Of a stretch of 8,204 nucleotides of DNA, positions 1-6,720 are shown piece by piece (positions within the stretch are counted from its first letter, which is position 1; each line of letters opens with the position of its first letter). The notes beneath the pieces were generated by a model. It was given only the letters and a program-made list of their open reading frames with translations. It was not told where the DNA came from and ran no database searches. The position numbers and the translations under genes are program-made. Location of the stretch: the NCBI GenBank assembly GCA_902778205.1, contig CACYWX010000327.1, positions 1-8,204 on the forward strand, read 5' to 3'. Source of the DNA: an uncultured Ruminococcus sp. (GTDB taxonomy: Bacteria > Bacillota > Clostridia > Oscillospirales > CAG-272).

Positions 1-444
1 TCCCTCGGCGAAAACCGCATCGTCGCGAACCAGCTCCAGTTCAGCCTGACCAACACCACCATGATCGATTCCGGCATCAACGTCAACATGGAGAACGGAG
101 CCGCCGTCAACCGGGACGATTCCGTTCTCGACTGGTGCCGTTTGAACGGCGTGACCATCCAGCCCTGGTCTCCCTTCCAGCACGGCTTCTTCGCCGGACC
201 CTTCATCGGGAATCCGGACTTCGCGAAGCTGAACGAAAAGCTGGAGGAGATCTCCGCCCGGTACGGCGTCACCCCCACGGGCATGGCCATTGCGTGGATT
301 CTGCGCCACCCGGCGAAGATGCAGCCCATCGTCGGCACCACCAACCCGGACCGCCTTGCCCAGATCGCAAAGGCCGCCGACGTCACCATCACCCACGACG
401 AGTGGTACGAGCTGTACCGCGCGGGCGGCAAGACCCTGCCGTAA
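1..444 (+). CDS. Aldo/keto reductase, YdhF-type (3' part; start lies outside the window)
   Basis: The reading frame is open from the first base (Ser-Leu-Gly-Glu-Asn...) to TAA at 442-444, giving about 147 C-terminal residues of an NAD(P)H-dependent aldo/keto reductase, a soluble TIM-barrel enzyme that reduces carbonyls. The visible part covers the late barrel strands: NQLQFSLTNT, then TIQPWSPFQHGFF (strand 7 region), then AIAWILRHPAKMQPIVGTTNPDRL, the usual AKR cofactor-binding segment for the adenosine-phosphate end. The tail EWYELYRAGGKTLP resembles the end of E. coli YdhF. The Asp/Tyr/Lys/His catalytic tetrad would be in the missing N-terminal half. An intrinsic terminator follows 45 bp downstream, so this is the last gene of its transcript. 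The family call is firm; the substrate is unknown. Confidence 0.9.
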   Translation, partial: SLGENRIVANQLQFSLTNTTMIDSGINVNMENGAAVNRDDSVLDWCRLNGVTIQPWSPFQHGFFAGPFIGNPDFAKLNEKLEEISARYGVTPTGMAIAWILRHPAKMQPIVGTTNPDRLAQIAKAADVTITHDEWYELYRAGGKTLP

Positions 445-488
445 AGCGCGGATCAGACAGGGAAGTCCCGGGACCTCCCTCCGAAAGA

Positions 489-518
489 CCGACGGACCGT
501 ATCCGCCGGCCTTTTTTT
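489..518 (+). terminator. Rho-independent terminator of the aldo/keto reductase transcript
   Basis: The stem is CCG-A-CGGA (489-496) paired with TCCG-C-CGG (502-509), with one A/C mismatch and a five-base loop CCGTA. CC and a run of seven T (512-518) follow directly. It lies 45 bp after the reductase stop codon. A second near-palindrome, AGGGA-A-GTCCC / GGGAC-C-TCCCT (about 459-480), precedes it but has no T run. Confidence 0.8.
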
Positions 519-552
519 GACGCTCCGGATCCGGCATCCCGTCCGTACCTTC

Positions 553-582
553 ATTATACCCCGCGGAGGACCGCCGGGTCAA
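553..582 (-). promoter_or_regulatory. Orphan leftward sigma-A promoter
   Basis: On the minus strand the sequence reads TTGACC (plus 577-582), an 18-bp spacer, then a perfect TATAAT (plus 553-558). The predicted start is near 546. It points left into the 3' end of the aldo/keto reductase, and no convincing leftward gene lies between it and the window edge. It could produce a short transcript that folds at the 489-509 hairpin, or an antisense RNA against the reductase. It is a sequence match only. Confidence 0.45.
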
Positions 583-647
583 GGGAGCGGCGCGATTTTC
601 CGCGTTTTCCGGATCGGAGGAATTGCCGGGGATTTCTTCCGGATGTA

Positions 648-676
648 TTGACAGGGAATTATTTTTATGTTATTAT
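648..676 (+). promoter_or_regulatory. Sigma-A promoter of the solute-binding lipoprotein gene
   Basis: A perfect TTGACA (648-653) is followed by a 17-bp spacer and TATTAT (671-676). A TG at 668-669 gives an extended -10. The predicted start is near 683, which leaves a leader of about 53 nt before the ATG at 736. The surrounding stretch 654-720 is A+T-rich compared with the genes. Confidence 0.8.
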
Positions 677-735
677 AAATTGTATCGCTCAAAGAGTGAA
701 GATTGAAATAACAAAGCATCAAGGAGAAACCATTC

Positions 736-2256
736 ATGAAGAAAACCAGACTTACGGCAGCCCTTCTGGCGGCTCTGACCCTGGCCCAGCTGTCCCTCGG
801 AGCCTGCTCCGGCGCCGGGAACGGAGCCGCGGAGGAGCAGAACGCCCAGAACGCCGCGCCCGCCGCCAACGCGGAACCCGCCGCGGAGGAAGAAAAGGCG
901 GAGACGCGCATCGACCCGGAGCTTCCCGAGCGGGATTTCGGCGGCTACGAGTTCCGCATGCTCGGCAAAGGCACCAGCAATCCCCACTGGAAAAGCATGG
1001 ACCTGACCGCTGAGGAGCTCAACGGAGACGCCATCAACGACGCCGTTTACCAGCGGAACAGCATCGTGTCCGACCGGTACAACGTGAGCTTCGTGGAATA
1101 CGCCGTGGGCGACTACTTCAACCAGGGCAAGGAGTTCACCAACAGCGTCCTCTCCAATGCCGACGACTACGACATGGCCGCCCTGAAGCCCGACGGAGTC
1201 GTGTCCTCCTTCATCTCCAACGGCTACGTGGTGGAGCTGGGCACGGTGCCGTACATGAACCTCACCCGTCCCTGGTACGACCAGAACATGATCCGCCAGA
1301 TGTCCCTCGGCGGCAAGGTGTACCTGGTCATGGGCGATATGCTGACCATGGACAACGACGCCATCGGCGCGGTCTTCTTCAACAAGAAGCTGGCCGGGGA
1401 CTACAACATTGAGAACCTCTACACCCTGACGGACGAGGGCCGCTGGACCATCGACAGGATGACCGAGTTCTCCGAGACCGCCGCCCAGGACGTCAACGGC
1501 GACGGCGTCATGAAGCCCATGGACGACGTGTGGGGCGCCCTGACGGAGTATTCCACCACCTTTGCCCTGAACAGCGGCGCGGGCGTCACCATGATCTCCA
1601 AGGACGAAAACGACCTGCCCGTGGTGTCCGCCGGCGAGGAGAAGTACGCCAATATGTACGAGAAGGTGCTGAAGCTGCAGAACAACTGGGACATCGCCCT
1701 GTACGCGGAGGCCGTCAGCGGCTACAGCGACGTGTGGGTGGAATGCCTGGACGTGGTCTTCGAGTCCGACCGTGCGCTGTTCAACATCTGCTGGATGAAC
1801 CGGGCGTCCCTGTTCCGCAACATGGAAACCGACTTCGGCATCATTCCCCTGCCCAAGTACGACGAGGGCCAGGACGGCTATCACAGCTTCGTCTCCATGT
1901 ACTGCGCCAACAGCATCGAGATCCCGAAGACCGCCCAGGATCTGGAGCGGACCGGCATCATCATCGAGGCCCTGTCCTGCGAGTCCATGTACCTCCTGAC
2001 CCCGGCCTACTATGACAAGACCCTGAAGAGCAAGGAATCCCGCGACGAGGAGTCCTCCCGGATGCTGGACGTCATCTTCGCCACCACCATCTACGACCTG
2101 GGCTATATGTTCAACTGGGGCGGCATCTGCTCCGCCGTGGGCAGCATGGTGGGCAAGTCCGGCGGCGACATCAGCGGCTACGCCTCCGCTCTGCAGAGAA
2201 GCAACAAGGCCATCACGAAGAACATCGAAAAGGATATGAAGGCCATCGCGGAGTAA
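736..2256 (+). CDS. ABC-type extracellular solute-binding lipoprotein
   Basis: This 506-residue protein is predicted to be a membrane-anchored substrate-binding protein that captures a solute, probably a sugar or oligosaccharide, for ABC import. The N-terminus has MKKTR, a hydrophobic stretch (8-21) and the lipobox L21-G22-A23-C24. A low-complexity Ala/Glu/Asn tether (about 25-58) precedes the domain, which opens with ERDFGGYEFRMLG (65-77). An EF-hand-like loop lies at 252-264 (D252, N254, D256, D263), as often seen in this group. FGIIPLPKYDE (367-377) is typical of the large SBP_bac_1-type fold. AAGGAG at 721-726 sits nine bases before the ATG. No permease or ATPase gene is adjacent; it has its own promoter and terminator, so it appears monocistronic. 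The ligand cannot be read from the sequence. Confidence 0.88.
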   Translation: MKKTRLTAALLAALTLAQLSLGACSGAGNGAAEEQNAQNAAPAANAEPAAEEEKAETRIDPELPERDFGGYEFRMLGKGTSNPHWKSMDLTAEELNGDAINDAVYQRNSIVSDRYNVSFVEYAVGDYFNQGKEFTNSVLSNADDYDMAALKPDGVVSSFISNGYVVELGTVPYMNLTRPWYDQNMIRQMSLGGKVYLVMGDMLTMDNDAIGAVFFNKKLAGDYNIENLYTLTDEGRWTIDRMTEFSETAAQDVNGDGVMKPMDDVWGALTEYSTTFALNSGAGVTMISKDENDLPVVSAGEEKYANMYEKVLKLQNNWDIALYAEAVSGYSDVWVECLDVVFESDRALFNICWMNRASLFRNMETDFGIIPLPKYDEGQDGYHSFVSMYCANSIEIPKTAQDLERTGIIIEALSCESMYLLTPAYYDKTLKSKESRDEESSRMLDVIFATTIYDLGYMFNWGGICSAVGSMVGKSGGDISGYASALQRSNKAITKNIEKDMKAIAE

Positions 2257-2279
2257 CCGCCTCCGCGGGGGAGGAAAAC

Positions 2280-2331
2280 AGGCTGCCGCATTTCTCCGTC
2301 TTTCAGGAGTTCATGCGGCAGCCTCTTCTTT
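2280..2331. terminator. Shared bidirectional terminator between convergent genes
   Basis: A perfect 12-bp stem, AGGCTGCCGCAT (2280-2291) with ATGCGGCAGCCT (2313-2324), encloses a loop with a small inner CTCC/GGAG stem (2294-2297, 2306-2309). The rightward tail is CTTCTTTA; the leftward tail is GTTTTCC. It starts 24 bp after the lipoprotein stop and ends five bases from the marR stop codon (2330-2332), so one hairpin plausibly ends both transcripts. Confidence 0.8.
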
Positions 2332-2812
2332 ATCGCTGTCCCTTGCCCGTCTTCATTTCCTCCGGCTCCCGGTATCGGTACAGCTCGCCGGGGGACAGGA
2401 TCCCCTCGATCACGCGGTTGAGCAGGGCCATGAGCTGAGTCTTTTCCTCCGGGGACAGGATCTCGTCGAGCCGCCCGGAGAGGCTTTTCTCCACGGCGTG
2501 CATCTGCTCCCGCATCTCCTCCGCCTTTTCCGTGACGCCGATGAGCTTTGAGCGGGAGTCCGACGGGTTGACCCGCCGCTCCACCAGCCCCTTCTTCTCC
2601 AGGGAATTCAGGATCACCGTGACCGTGGGATTGGAGATCTGAAAGAACTCCTCGATGTCCACCTGACGGAGGGAGAAGGCCGGCCGGGCGTAGAGCAGAT
2701 TCAGGACCTTGAACTGCCCGTTGGTCATGCCGTATTCCTCCAGCATGGAGTTGGCGATCTTGTCGTTCTGAATGCTCAGAAGCCGGACGGCGATGGAAAA
2801 GTTCTCGATCAT
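2330..2812 (-). CDS. MarR-family winged-helix transcriptional regulator
   Basis: This 160-residue protein is a predicted dimeric DNA-binding regulator. The winged helix-turn-helix spans about residues 28-95. MTNGQFKVLNLLY (29-41) is the first helix block, QISNPTVTVILNSLEKKGLVERR (58-80) contains the recognition helix, and VNPSDSRSKLIGVT (81-94) is the wing with the family's D85/R87 pair. Flanking helices (1-25, 95-140) would form the dimer interface. The length is normal for MarR. AGGAG (plus 2824-2828) lies 11 bases before the ATG. The gene is divergent from the YghZ-type reductase and has its own consensus promoter, the usual layout for a MarR protein controlling itself and its neighbour. 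The ligand is not predictable; an aldehyde or oxidative signal is a guess from context. Confidence 0.92.
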   Translation of the reverse strand: MIENFSIAVRLLSIQNDKIANSMLEEYGMTNGQFKVLNLLYARPAFSLRQVDIEEFFQISNPTVTVILNSLEKKGLVERRVNPSDSRSKLIGVTEKAEEMREQMHAVEKSLSGRLDEILSPEEKTQLMALLNRVIEGILSPGELYRYREPEEMKTGKGQR

Positions 2813-2830
2813 GGATTGTTCTACTCCTAT

Positions 2831-2842
2831 ATAGTACGCTAT
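2831..2842. promoter_or_regulatory. Candidate MarR operator in the marR leader
   Basis: ATAG-TACG-CTAT is an imperfect palindrome with perfect four-base outer arms. It lies just downstream of the predicted marR start (near 2847) and upstream of its ribosome site, where a bound autorepressor would block transcription. It is short and could be chance. Confidence 0.25.
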
Positions 2843-2853
2843 GCTCTGCAGAA

Positions 2854-2882
2854 ATTATACCATATGGAGCGGAACCTGTCAA
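2854..2882 (-). promoter_or_regulatory. Consensus sigma-A promoter of marR
   Basis: The minus strand reads TTGACA (plus 2877-2882), a 17-bp spacer, then TATAAT (plus 2854-2859), with TG one base before the -10 (TGG-TATAAT). Both hexamers match consensus perfectly. The predicted start is near 2847, giving a leader of about 35 nt. The spacer carries the palindrome CCATATGG (2860-2867). Such a strong promoter suggests control by repression. Confidence 0.87.
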
Positions 2883-2902
2883 GGGATCGTGCCTCACCTT
2901 TC

Positions 2903-2922
2903 CTCCGGCGTTTTTTCCGGAG
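2903..2922. promoter_or_regulatory. Inverted repeat between the divergent promoters, candidate operator
   Basis: CTCCGG (2903-2908) and CCGGAG (2917-2922) are perfect six-base arms around an eight-base T-rich centre (CGTTTTTT). The site lies between the two -35 boxes, upstream of both promoters by 4-21 bases. This is a plausible place for a shared regulator, but no MarR motif is known to match it. Confidence 0.35.
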
Positions 2923-2925
2923 CCC

Positions 2926-2954
2926 TTGATTTCCTGCACGGTCTGTGCTATAAT
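2926..2954 (+). promoter_or_regulatory. Sigma-A promoter of the YghZ-type reductase gene
   Basis: TTGATT (2926-2931), a 17-bp spacer and TATAAT (2949-2954) with an extended -10 (TGC-TATAAT). The predicted start is near 2961, leaving a leader of about 75 nt before the ATG at 3036. Confidence 0.8.
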
Positions 2955-3035
2955 ATAAAAATAGACGGCTATTCAACGCCCGGCCGGGGATCCCGTTTTC
3001 CTCCGCCGGACCGTCAAAACGAAAAGGAGTCTCCC

Positions 3036-4052
3036 ATGAGCTATCAGCAGTACGTACCCTATACCCCCGACGAGGGACGCTACGACGGCAGAATGCCCTA
3101 TCGCCGGTGCGGCAAAAGCGGCCTCAAGCTCCCCGCCATCTCCCTCGGTCTCTGGCACAACTTCGGCGACATCACGCCCTTCGGCGTACAGCAGGGGATC
3201 CTGCGCGCGGCCTTCGACTGCGGCATCACCCACTTCGACCTGGCGAACAACTACGGCCCGCCCTACGGCGAAGCGGAACGGAACTTCGGCGAGCACATGA
3301 AGCGCGACTGGCGGCCCTTCCGGGACGAGCTGGTGATCTCCACCAAAGCGGGCTACGACATGTGGAAGGGCCCCTACGGCAACGACGGATCGAGAAAGTA
3401 CCTCATCGCCTCCATCGACCAGTCCCTCAAGCGCATGAACCTCGACTACGTGGACATCTTCTACCACCACCGCCCGGACGACGGCACTCCCATCGAGGAG
3501 ACCATGGGCGCGCTTTACGACATCGTGAAGAGCGGCAAGGCCCTCTACGCCGGGATCTCCAACTACAATCCCGAGCAGACGAAGCGGGCCGTCGCCTGCA
3601 TGAAGGAGATGGGGATGCACATGCTGATCCACCAGCCCAACTACTCCATGTTCAACCGCTCCATCGAGCACGGTCTCACCGACGTGTGCCGGGAAGAGGG
3701 CGTCGGGATCATGGCGTTCGGGCCTCTGGCGGGCGGCAAGCTCACGGGACGGTATCTGAACGGCATTCCCGCCGATTCCAGAGCCGGCCACGACCCCCGC
3801 TTCCTCCGCCCCTCCGACATCAACGAACAGCTGCTCGCGACCGTGCGGAAGCTCGACGAGATCGCGGAAGCCCGCGGGCAGTCTCTGGCGCAGCTGGCCC
3901 TGGTGTGGGCGCTGAGACTCCCCGAGGTCACCTCCGTCCTCATCGGCGCGTCCCGCGCAGAGCAGGTCCGGGAGAACGCGAAGGCACTCGAGAACATGAA
4001 GCTCACCGACGAAGAGCTCGCCGCTATCGACGCGGTGCTGGCCAGTCGCTGA
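3036..4052 (+). CDS. yghZ: Aldo/keto reductase of the YghZ/Gpr group (L-glyceraldehyde 3-phosphate reductase-like)
   Basis: This 338-residue cytosolic TIM-barrel reductase follows E. coli YghZ closely along its length: PYRRCGKSGLKLPAISLGLW (21-40), THFDLANNYGPP (65-76), VISTKAGYDMW (100-110), LDYVDIFYHHR (136-146), LLIHQPNYSMFNR-like strand (197-208), TSVLIGASRAEQ (299-310). The catalytic tetrad is complete: D68, Y73, K104, H145. GASRAEQVREN (304-314) is the NADPH-binding end. YghZ-type enzymes reduce L-glyceraldehyde 3-phosphate and detoxify aldehydes such as methylglyoxal. The ATG at 3036 is preceded by AAAAGGAG (3022-3029), and homology begins there, so the in-frame upstream extension is not coding. 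It is divergent from marR and probably under its control. The group is certain; the exact substrate in this organism is inferred. Confidence 0.93.
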   Translation: MSYQQYVPYTPDEGRYDGRMPYRRCGKSGLKLPAISLGLWHNFGDITPFGVQQGILRAAFDCGITHFDLANNYGPPYGEAERNFGEHMKRDWRPFRDELVISTKAGYDMWKGPYGNDGSRKYLIASIDQSLKRMNLDYVDIFYHHRPDDGTPIEETMGALYDIVKSGKALYAGISNYNPEQTKRAVACMKEMGMHMLIHQPNYSMFNRSIEHGLTDVCREEGVGIMAFGPLAGGKLTGRYLNGIPADSRAGHDPRFLRPSDINEQLLATVRKLDEIAEARGQSLAQLALVWALRLPEVTSVLIGASRAEQVRENAKALENMKLTDEELAAIDAVLASR

Positions 4053-4101
4053 CGGAGCGCGTCCGGACGGAAAACCGGAATCCATACCATATAATTTTCA
4101 C

Positions 4102-4130
4102 GGCGGGAGAGCAGGTTCGGCTTTTCCGCC
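4102..4130 (+). terminator. Hairpin after yghZ, probable weak terminator
   Basis: GGCGGGAGAGC (4102-4112) pairs with GCTTTTCCGCC (4120-4130) over 11 bp, two of them G-U, with a seven-base loop. The following sequence is TTGACTTTT, a broken T tract. The hairpin lies 50 bp after the yghZ stop and ends exactly where the next promoter's -35 box begins. Confidence 0.45.
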
Positions 4131-4159
4131 TTGACTTTTGCCTGCTTTTCCTGTATCAT
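4131..4159 (+). promoter_or_regulatory. Sigma-A promoter of the GH9 gene
   Basis: TTGACT (4131-4136), a 17-bp spacer and TATCAT (4154-4159). The predicted start is near 4166, giving a leader of about 26 nt before the ATG at 4192. This placement supports 4192 as the true start, because the earlier in-frame start at 4138 lies inside the promoter. Confidence 0.7.
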
Positions 4160-4191
4160 ACAGAAAAGGGACCGATCCGCCGGGAGGAATC

Positions 4192-4476
4192 ATGAACAGA
4201 GAGCTTGAAAACGAGCTGCGGGACAGCCTGTATATCCACCGCCCCCTCCCCCTGCATCGGGAGCGGGAGTTTGACGCGCGCTTTGTCCGCTGCCCCGTCG
4301 AAGAGGTCCGGACCGTCGGCGCCATCCCGTCCGCGGAGGGCGCGGCGGAGGCGGGAGGACTGCTCCGGGATGAGGGGGGCGCTGTGGGCATGACGGCTCC
4401 TCTCCGGTGCGCGCCCTGGCCGAAGGACACTCCCGGCGACGAATTTCGGCGTGGCCCAGCTGGTGTACCGCTTTGA
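4192..4476 (+). CDS. N-terminal fragment of the GH9-family protein, separated by a frameshift
   Basis: The ATG at 4192 has GGAGG (4183-4187) four bases upstream and follows a good promoter, so translation very likely begins here. The frame encodes MNRELENELRDSLYIHRPL and continues to about ...APLRCAPWPKDTPG at 4437. After that its sequence (DEFRRGPAGVPL, stop at 4474-4476) looks out of frame. The adjacent frame reads TNFGVAQLVYRFEPEDW from 4439, which joins naturally to ...KDTPG if one base at about 4438 is removed. The first 80 or so residues are therefore probably the beginning of a carbohydrate-binding-like beta-sandwich domain that continues in the next entry. It is not recognisable as an independent protein. 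Causes could be a sequencing or assembly error, a real mutation or, less likely, a +1 slip at the CCC codon (4432-4434). Confidence 0.6.
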   Translation: MNRELENELRDSLYIHRPLPLHREREFDARFVRCPVEEVRTVGAIPSAEGAAEAGGLLRDEGGAVGMTAPLRCAPWPKDTPGDEFRRGPAGVPL

Positions 4477-6553
4477 GCCGGAGGACTGGACCCGCTTCGA
4501 CAGGCTCCGGTTCGAGGTCTCCCCCCGTATCGAGGGCGGACGGGTGTTCCATCTCAACGTCTCCGTGGCCAGTGACGGAAGGATCCCCGTCCCGGACCGC
4601 TACTGGCGGGAGGGCGCGTCAGTGTTCGATCTGGAAGGGGAGAGCTGGAACGACTGCGTCTGGGAGTTCGGATCCATGCCCCGGGACGCCGTGCGGGAGC
4701 TCCGGTTCTACGTGTTCTGCGCCGGCCACGATACGGCGGCGGGGGAGACCGAAACGATTTTCTTCCGGAACGTGCGGCTGGAGCGGGTGAAGCGGGATCC
4801 CGGCGCGGCGGTCTATCCGGGTCAGGAAGGGAGCATCCACACCCTGGGCTGGGAGAATCCGATCCCGGGGATCCGCCTCTCCTCCGCAGGTTACTTCCCC
4901 GCGGGAGACAAGACCGCTGTGGCGGCGACGGATGCGGAGACCTTCACCCTGACGGACGAGAAATCCGGGATCTGCGTTTACGAGGGACCCGTGCGCCGGG
5001 TGGAGAACGAGCGGGGCCGCTTCGCCGTGCTGGATTTCTCCGCCGTCGACAGACCGGGCCTGTACCGCCTCAGAGCCGGGGACCTTGTCAGCCCGCCCTT
5101 TCCCATCGGGGAGGAGATTGCGCGGGAGGCCCGGTGGAAGGCGCTGAACTTCCTCTTCTGCCAGCGGTGCGGATACCCCGTCCCGGGAAAGCACGGCGCC
5201 TGCCATCTGGATTTTCTGGCGGAGCACAACGGGGAGACCGTCCCCTTCCACGGCGGCTGGCACGACGCGGGGGACACCTCCCAGCAGGCGGCCCAGACGG
5301 CGGAGACCGTGGAGACTCTGTACCGAAACGCCCTCCTGTGCAAAGACGACCCCCTCCTGTACGGACGGCTCATGGAGGAGGCGGGCTGGGGGCTGGACTT
5401 CATCCTCCGGACCCGGTTCGGCGACGGCTTCCGGGCCACCAGCGCAGGCTCCACCCGATGGTCCGACAACAAGCTCGGCACCTTCGACGACGTGGCCTGC
5501 CGGGTGTTCGACCATTCCTATGAAAACTACCTCTTCGCCGGAGCGGAGGCGGCCGCGGCGGAAGCTCTGCGCGGTTTCGATCCCGGCCTGTCCGTCTGCG
5601 CGCGCCGTGCGGCCGAGGAGGACTTCGCCTTCGCGGAAAAGACCTTCGCGGAGCGCGGCGTGGAGCCGGCCCATATGTTCGAGCACACCTACAACAGCGG
5701 CCTCAGCCAGTATTACGCCGTGTCCGTCCGCTCGGCCTGCCGCCTCTTCGCCCTTACCGGGGATCCGAAGTACCGGGAGACGGCCGTGCGCCATGGAAGC
5801 CTGCTCATGGCCTGCCAGGAGACGGGGGACCTGCCCTTCGCCGGCTTCTTCTGCCGGGACGATACAAAGCGGACCCCGGTCCACTTCAACCACCAGGCTC
5901 GGGAGCATCAGTTCCCCGAGGCCCTCGTCTCCCTCTGCGAAACCTTCCCGGACGCTCCGGATAAGCCGCGGTGGGAGGAGAGCCTCAGGCTGTACGGCCG
6001 GTATCTGCGCTTCCTCGCCGGGGCCTGTTCGCCCTGGGGCATGATCCCCGCCGGAGTCCACCGCATCGAGGAATCGGAGGACCGGGACCTCTTCCCCTAT
6101 CTCCATGTGACCTGCGACTACGACGCCGAAAAGGAGCATTACCGTGCTCAGCTGAAGGCCGGCCGGGATCTCGGGGACGGTTACGTCCTGCGGCATTTCC
6201 CCGTGTGGTTCTCCTTCCGGGGGAACAGCGCGGTGCTTCTGTCCATGGGACGGGCGGCGGGCGTCGCGGGACGGTATCTCGGAGACGAAGACCTCGTCCG
6301 CGTGTGCCGGGAGCAGCTCTACTGGATCTGGGGCAAGAACCCCTTCGGCCAGTCCCTGATGTACGGCATGGGCCGCGATTATTCCCGGCTCTATACCGTC
6401 CATATGGGGGAGACCGTCGGCGCGGTGCCCGTGGGGATCGAGACGAGGGAGGACGGGGACGAGCCCTATTGGCCCGGCAACAACAACGCCACCTACCGCG
6501 AAATCTGGATCGGCGCCGTCTGCCGCTTCCTTGAAGCCCTGGAATGTGTGTAA
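4451..6553 (+). CDS. Glycoside hydrolase family 9-type protein (main frame of a frameshifted gene)
   Basis: The 700-codon frame encodes a predicted GH9 (beta-glucan-cleaving family) enzyme. Residues 1-115 look like a beta-sandwich domain ending FFRNVRLERV. Residues 142-220 match the Ig-like N-terminal cellulase domain (SSAGYFPAGDKTAV ... GLYRLRAGD ... PFPIG). Residues from 225 on form the (alpha/alpha)6 catalytic domain. GGWHDAGD (268-275) supplies the two catalytic aspartates D272 and D275, and YREIW (682-686) near the C-terminus carries the candidate acid E684. There is no signal peptide, so a cytoplasmic role on imported oligosaccharides is likely. The first in-frame codon usable as a start is GTG at 4451, but it has no Shine-Dalgarno site and falls inside VAQLVYRF, so the intact gene almost certainly runs 4192-6553 with a +1 shift near 4438. 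The preferred substrate is unknown. Confidence 0.85.
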   Translation: MAQLVYRFEPEDWTRFDRLRFEVSPRIEGGRVFHLNVSVASDGRIPVPDRYWREGASVFDLEGESWNDCVWEFGSMPRDAVRELRFYVFCAGHDTAAGETETIFFRNVRLERVKRDPGAAVYPGQEGSIHTLGWENPIPGIRLSSAGYFPAGDKTAVAATDAETFTLTDEKSGICVYEGPVRRVENERGRFAVLDFSAVDRPGLYRLRAGDLVSPPFPIGEEIAREARWKALNFLFCQRCGYPVPGKHGACHLDFLAEHNGETVPFHGGWHDAGDTSQQAAQTAETVETLYRNALLCKDDPLLYGRLMEEAGWGLDFILRTRFGDGFRATSAGSTRWSDNKLGTFDDVACRVFDHSYENYLFAGAEAAAAEALRGFDPGLSVCARRAAEEDFAFAEKTFAERGVEPAHMFEHTYNSGLSQYYAVSVRSACRLFALTGDPKYRETAVRHGSLLMACQETGDLPFAGFFCRDDTKRTPVHFNHQAREHQFPEALVSLCETFPDAPDKPRWEESLRLYGRYLRFLAGACSPWGMIPAGVHRIEESEDRDLFPYLHVTCDYDAEKEHYRAQLKAGRDLGDGYVLRHFPVWFSFRGNSAVLLSMGRAAGVAGRYLGDEDLVRVCREQLYWIWGKNPFGQSLMYGMGRDYSRLYTVHMGETVGAVPVGIETREDGDEPYWPGNNNATYREIWIGAVCRFLEALECV

Positions 6554-6640
6554 GTTTTTCGGATAATCCAATTCCTTCTCGAATGCTCTTGCCGAAACAC
6601 AAGTTTACCCATTGCCTTTCGCCGATCAACAATAACCGAA

Positions 6641-6668
6641 CGAAGTAAAACACGCGCGAAGTAAAACA
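6641..6668 (+). repeat. 12-bp direct repeat
   Basis: CGAAGTAAAACA occurs at 6641-6652 and again at 6657-6668, a 16-bp period with four bases (CGCG) between copies. It could be a tandem regulator-binding site or the trace of a slippage or insertion event. No neighbouring -35/-10 pair fixes its role. Confidence 0.6.
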
Positions 6669-6720
6669 AAAAATAACGGCTCTCTTCATCGCGTCTCCCC
6701 ACATGCGCGTTTCGATCTCT

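Noticed and set aside
673..1884. Long antisense frame of 403 codons opposite the lipoprotein gene
   Set aside because: It mirrors a well-supported gene in G+C-rich DNA, is rich in His/Val/Gly repeats typical of antisense shadows, and has no recognisable domain.
2841..3035. In-frame upstream extension of the yghZ reading frame to 2841
   Set aside because: It covers the divergent promoters, while the ATG at 3036 has AAAAGGAG and begins where similarity to YghZ begins.
4090..4095. TATAAT after yghZ as a second GH9 promoter
   Set aside because: There is no -35 match at 16-18 bp upstream and no extended -10; the TTGACT/TATCAT pair downstream is better.
4138..4191. Upstream in-frame ATG at 4138 as start of the GH9 N-terminal frame
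   Set aside because: It lies inside the promoter (4131-4159), upstream of the predicted transcription start, and lacks a ribosome site.
4619..6571. Antisense frame of 650 codons opposite the GH9 gene
   Set aside because: The GH9 motifs on the plus strand are decisive. The antisense translation has low-complexity shadow composition and no start signals.
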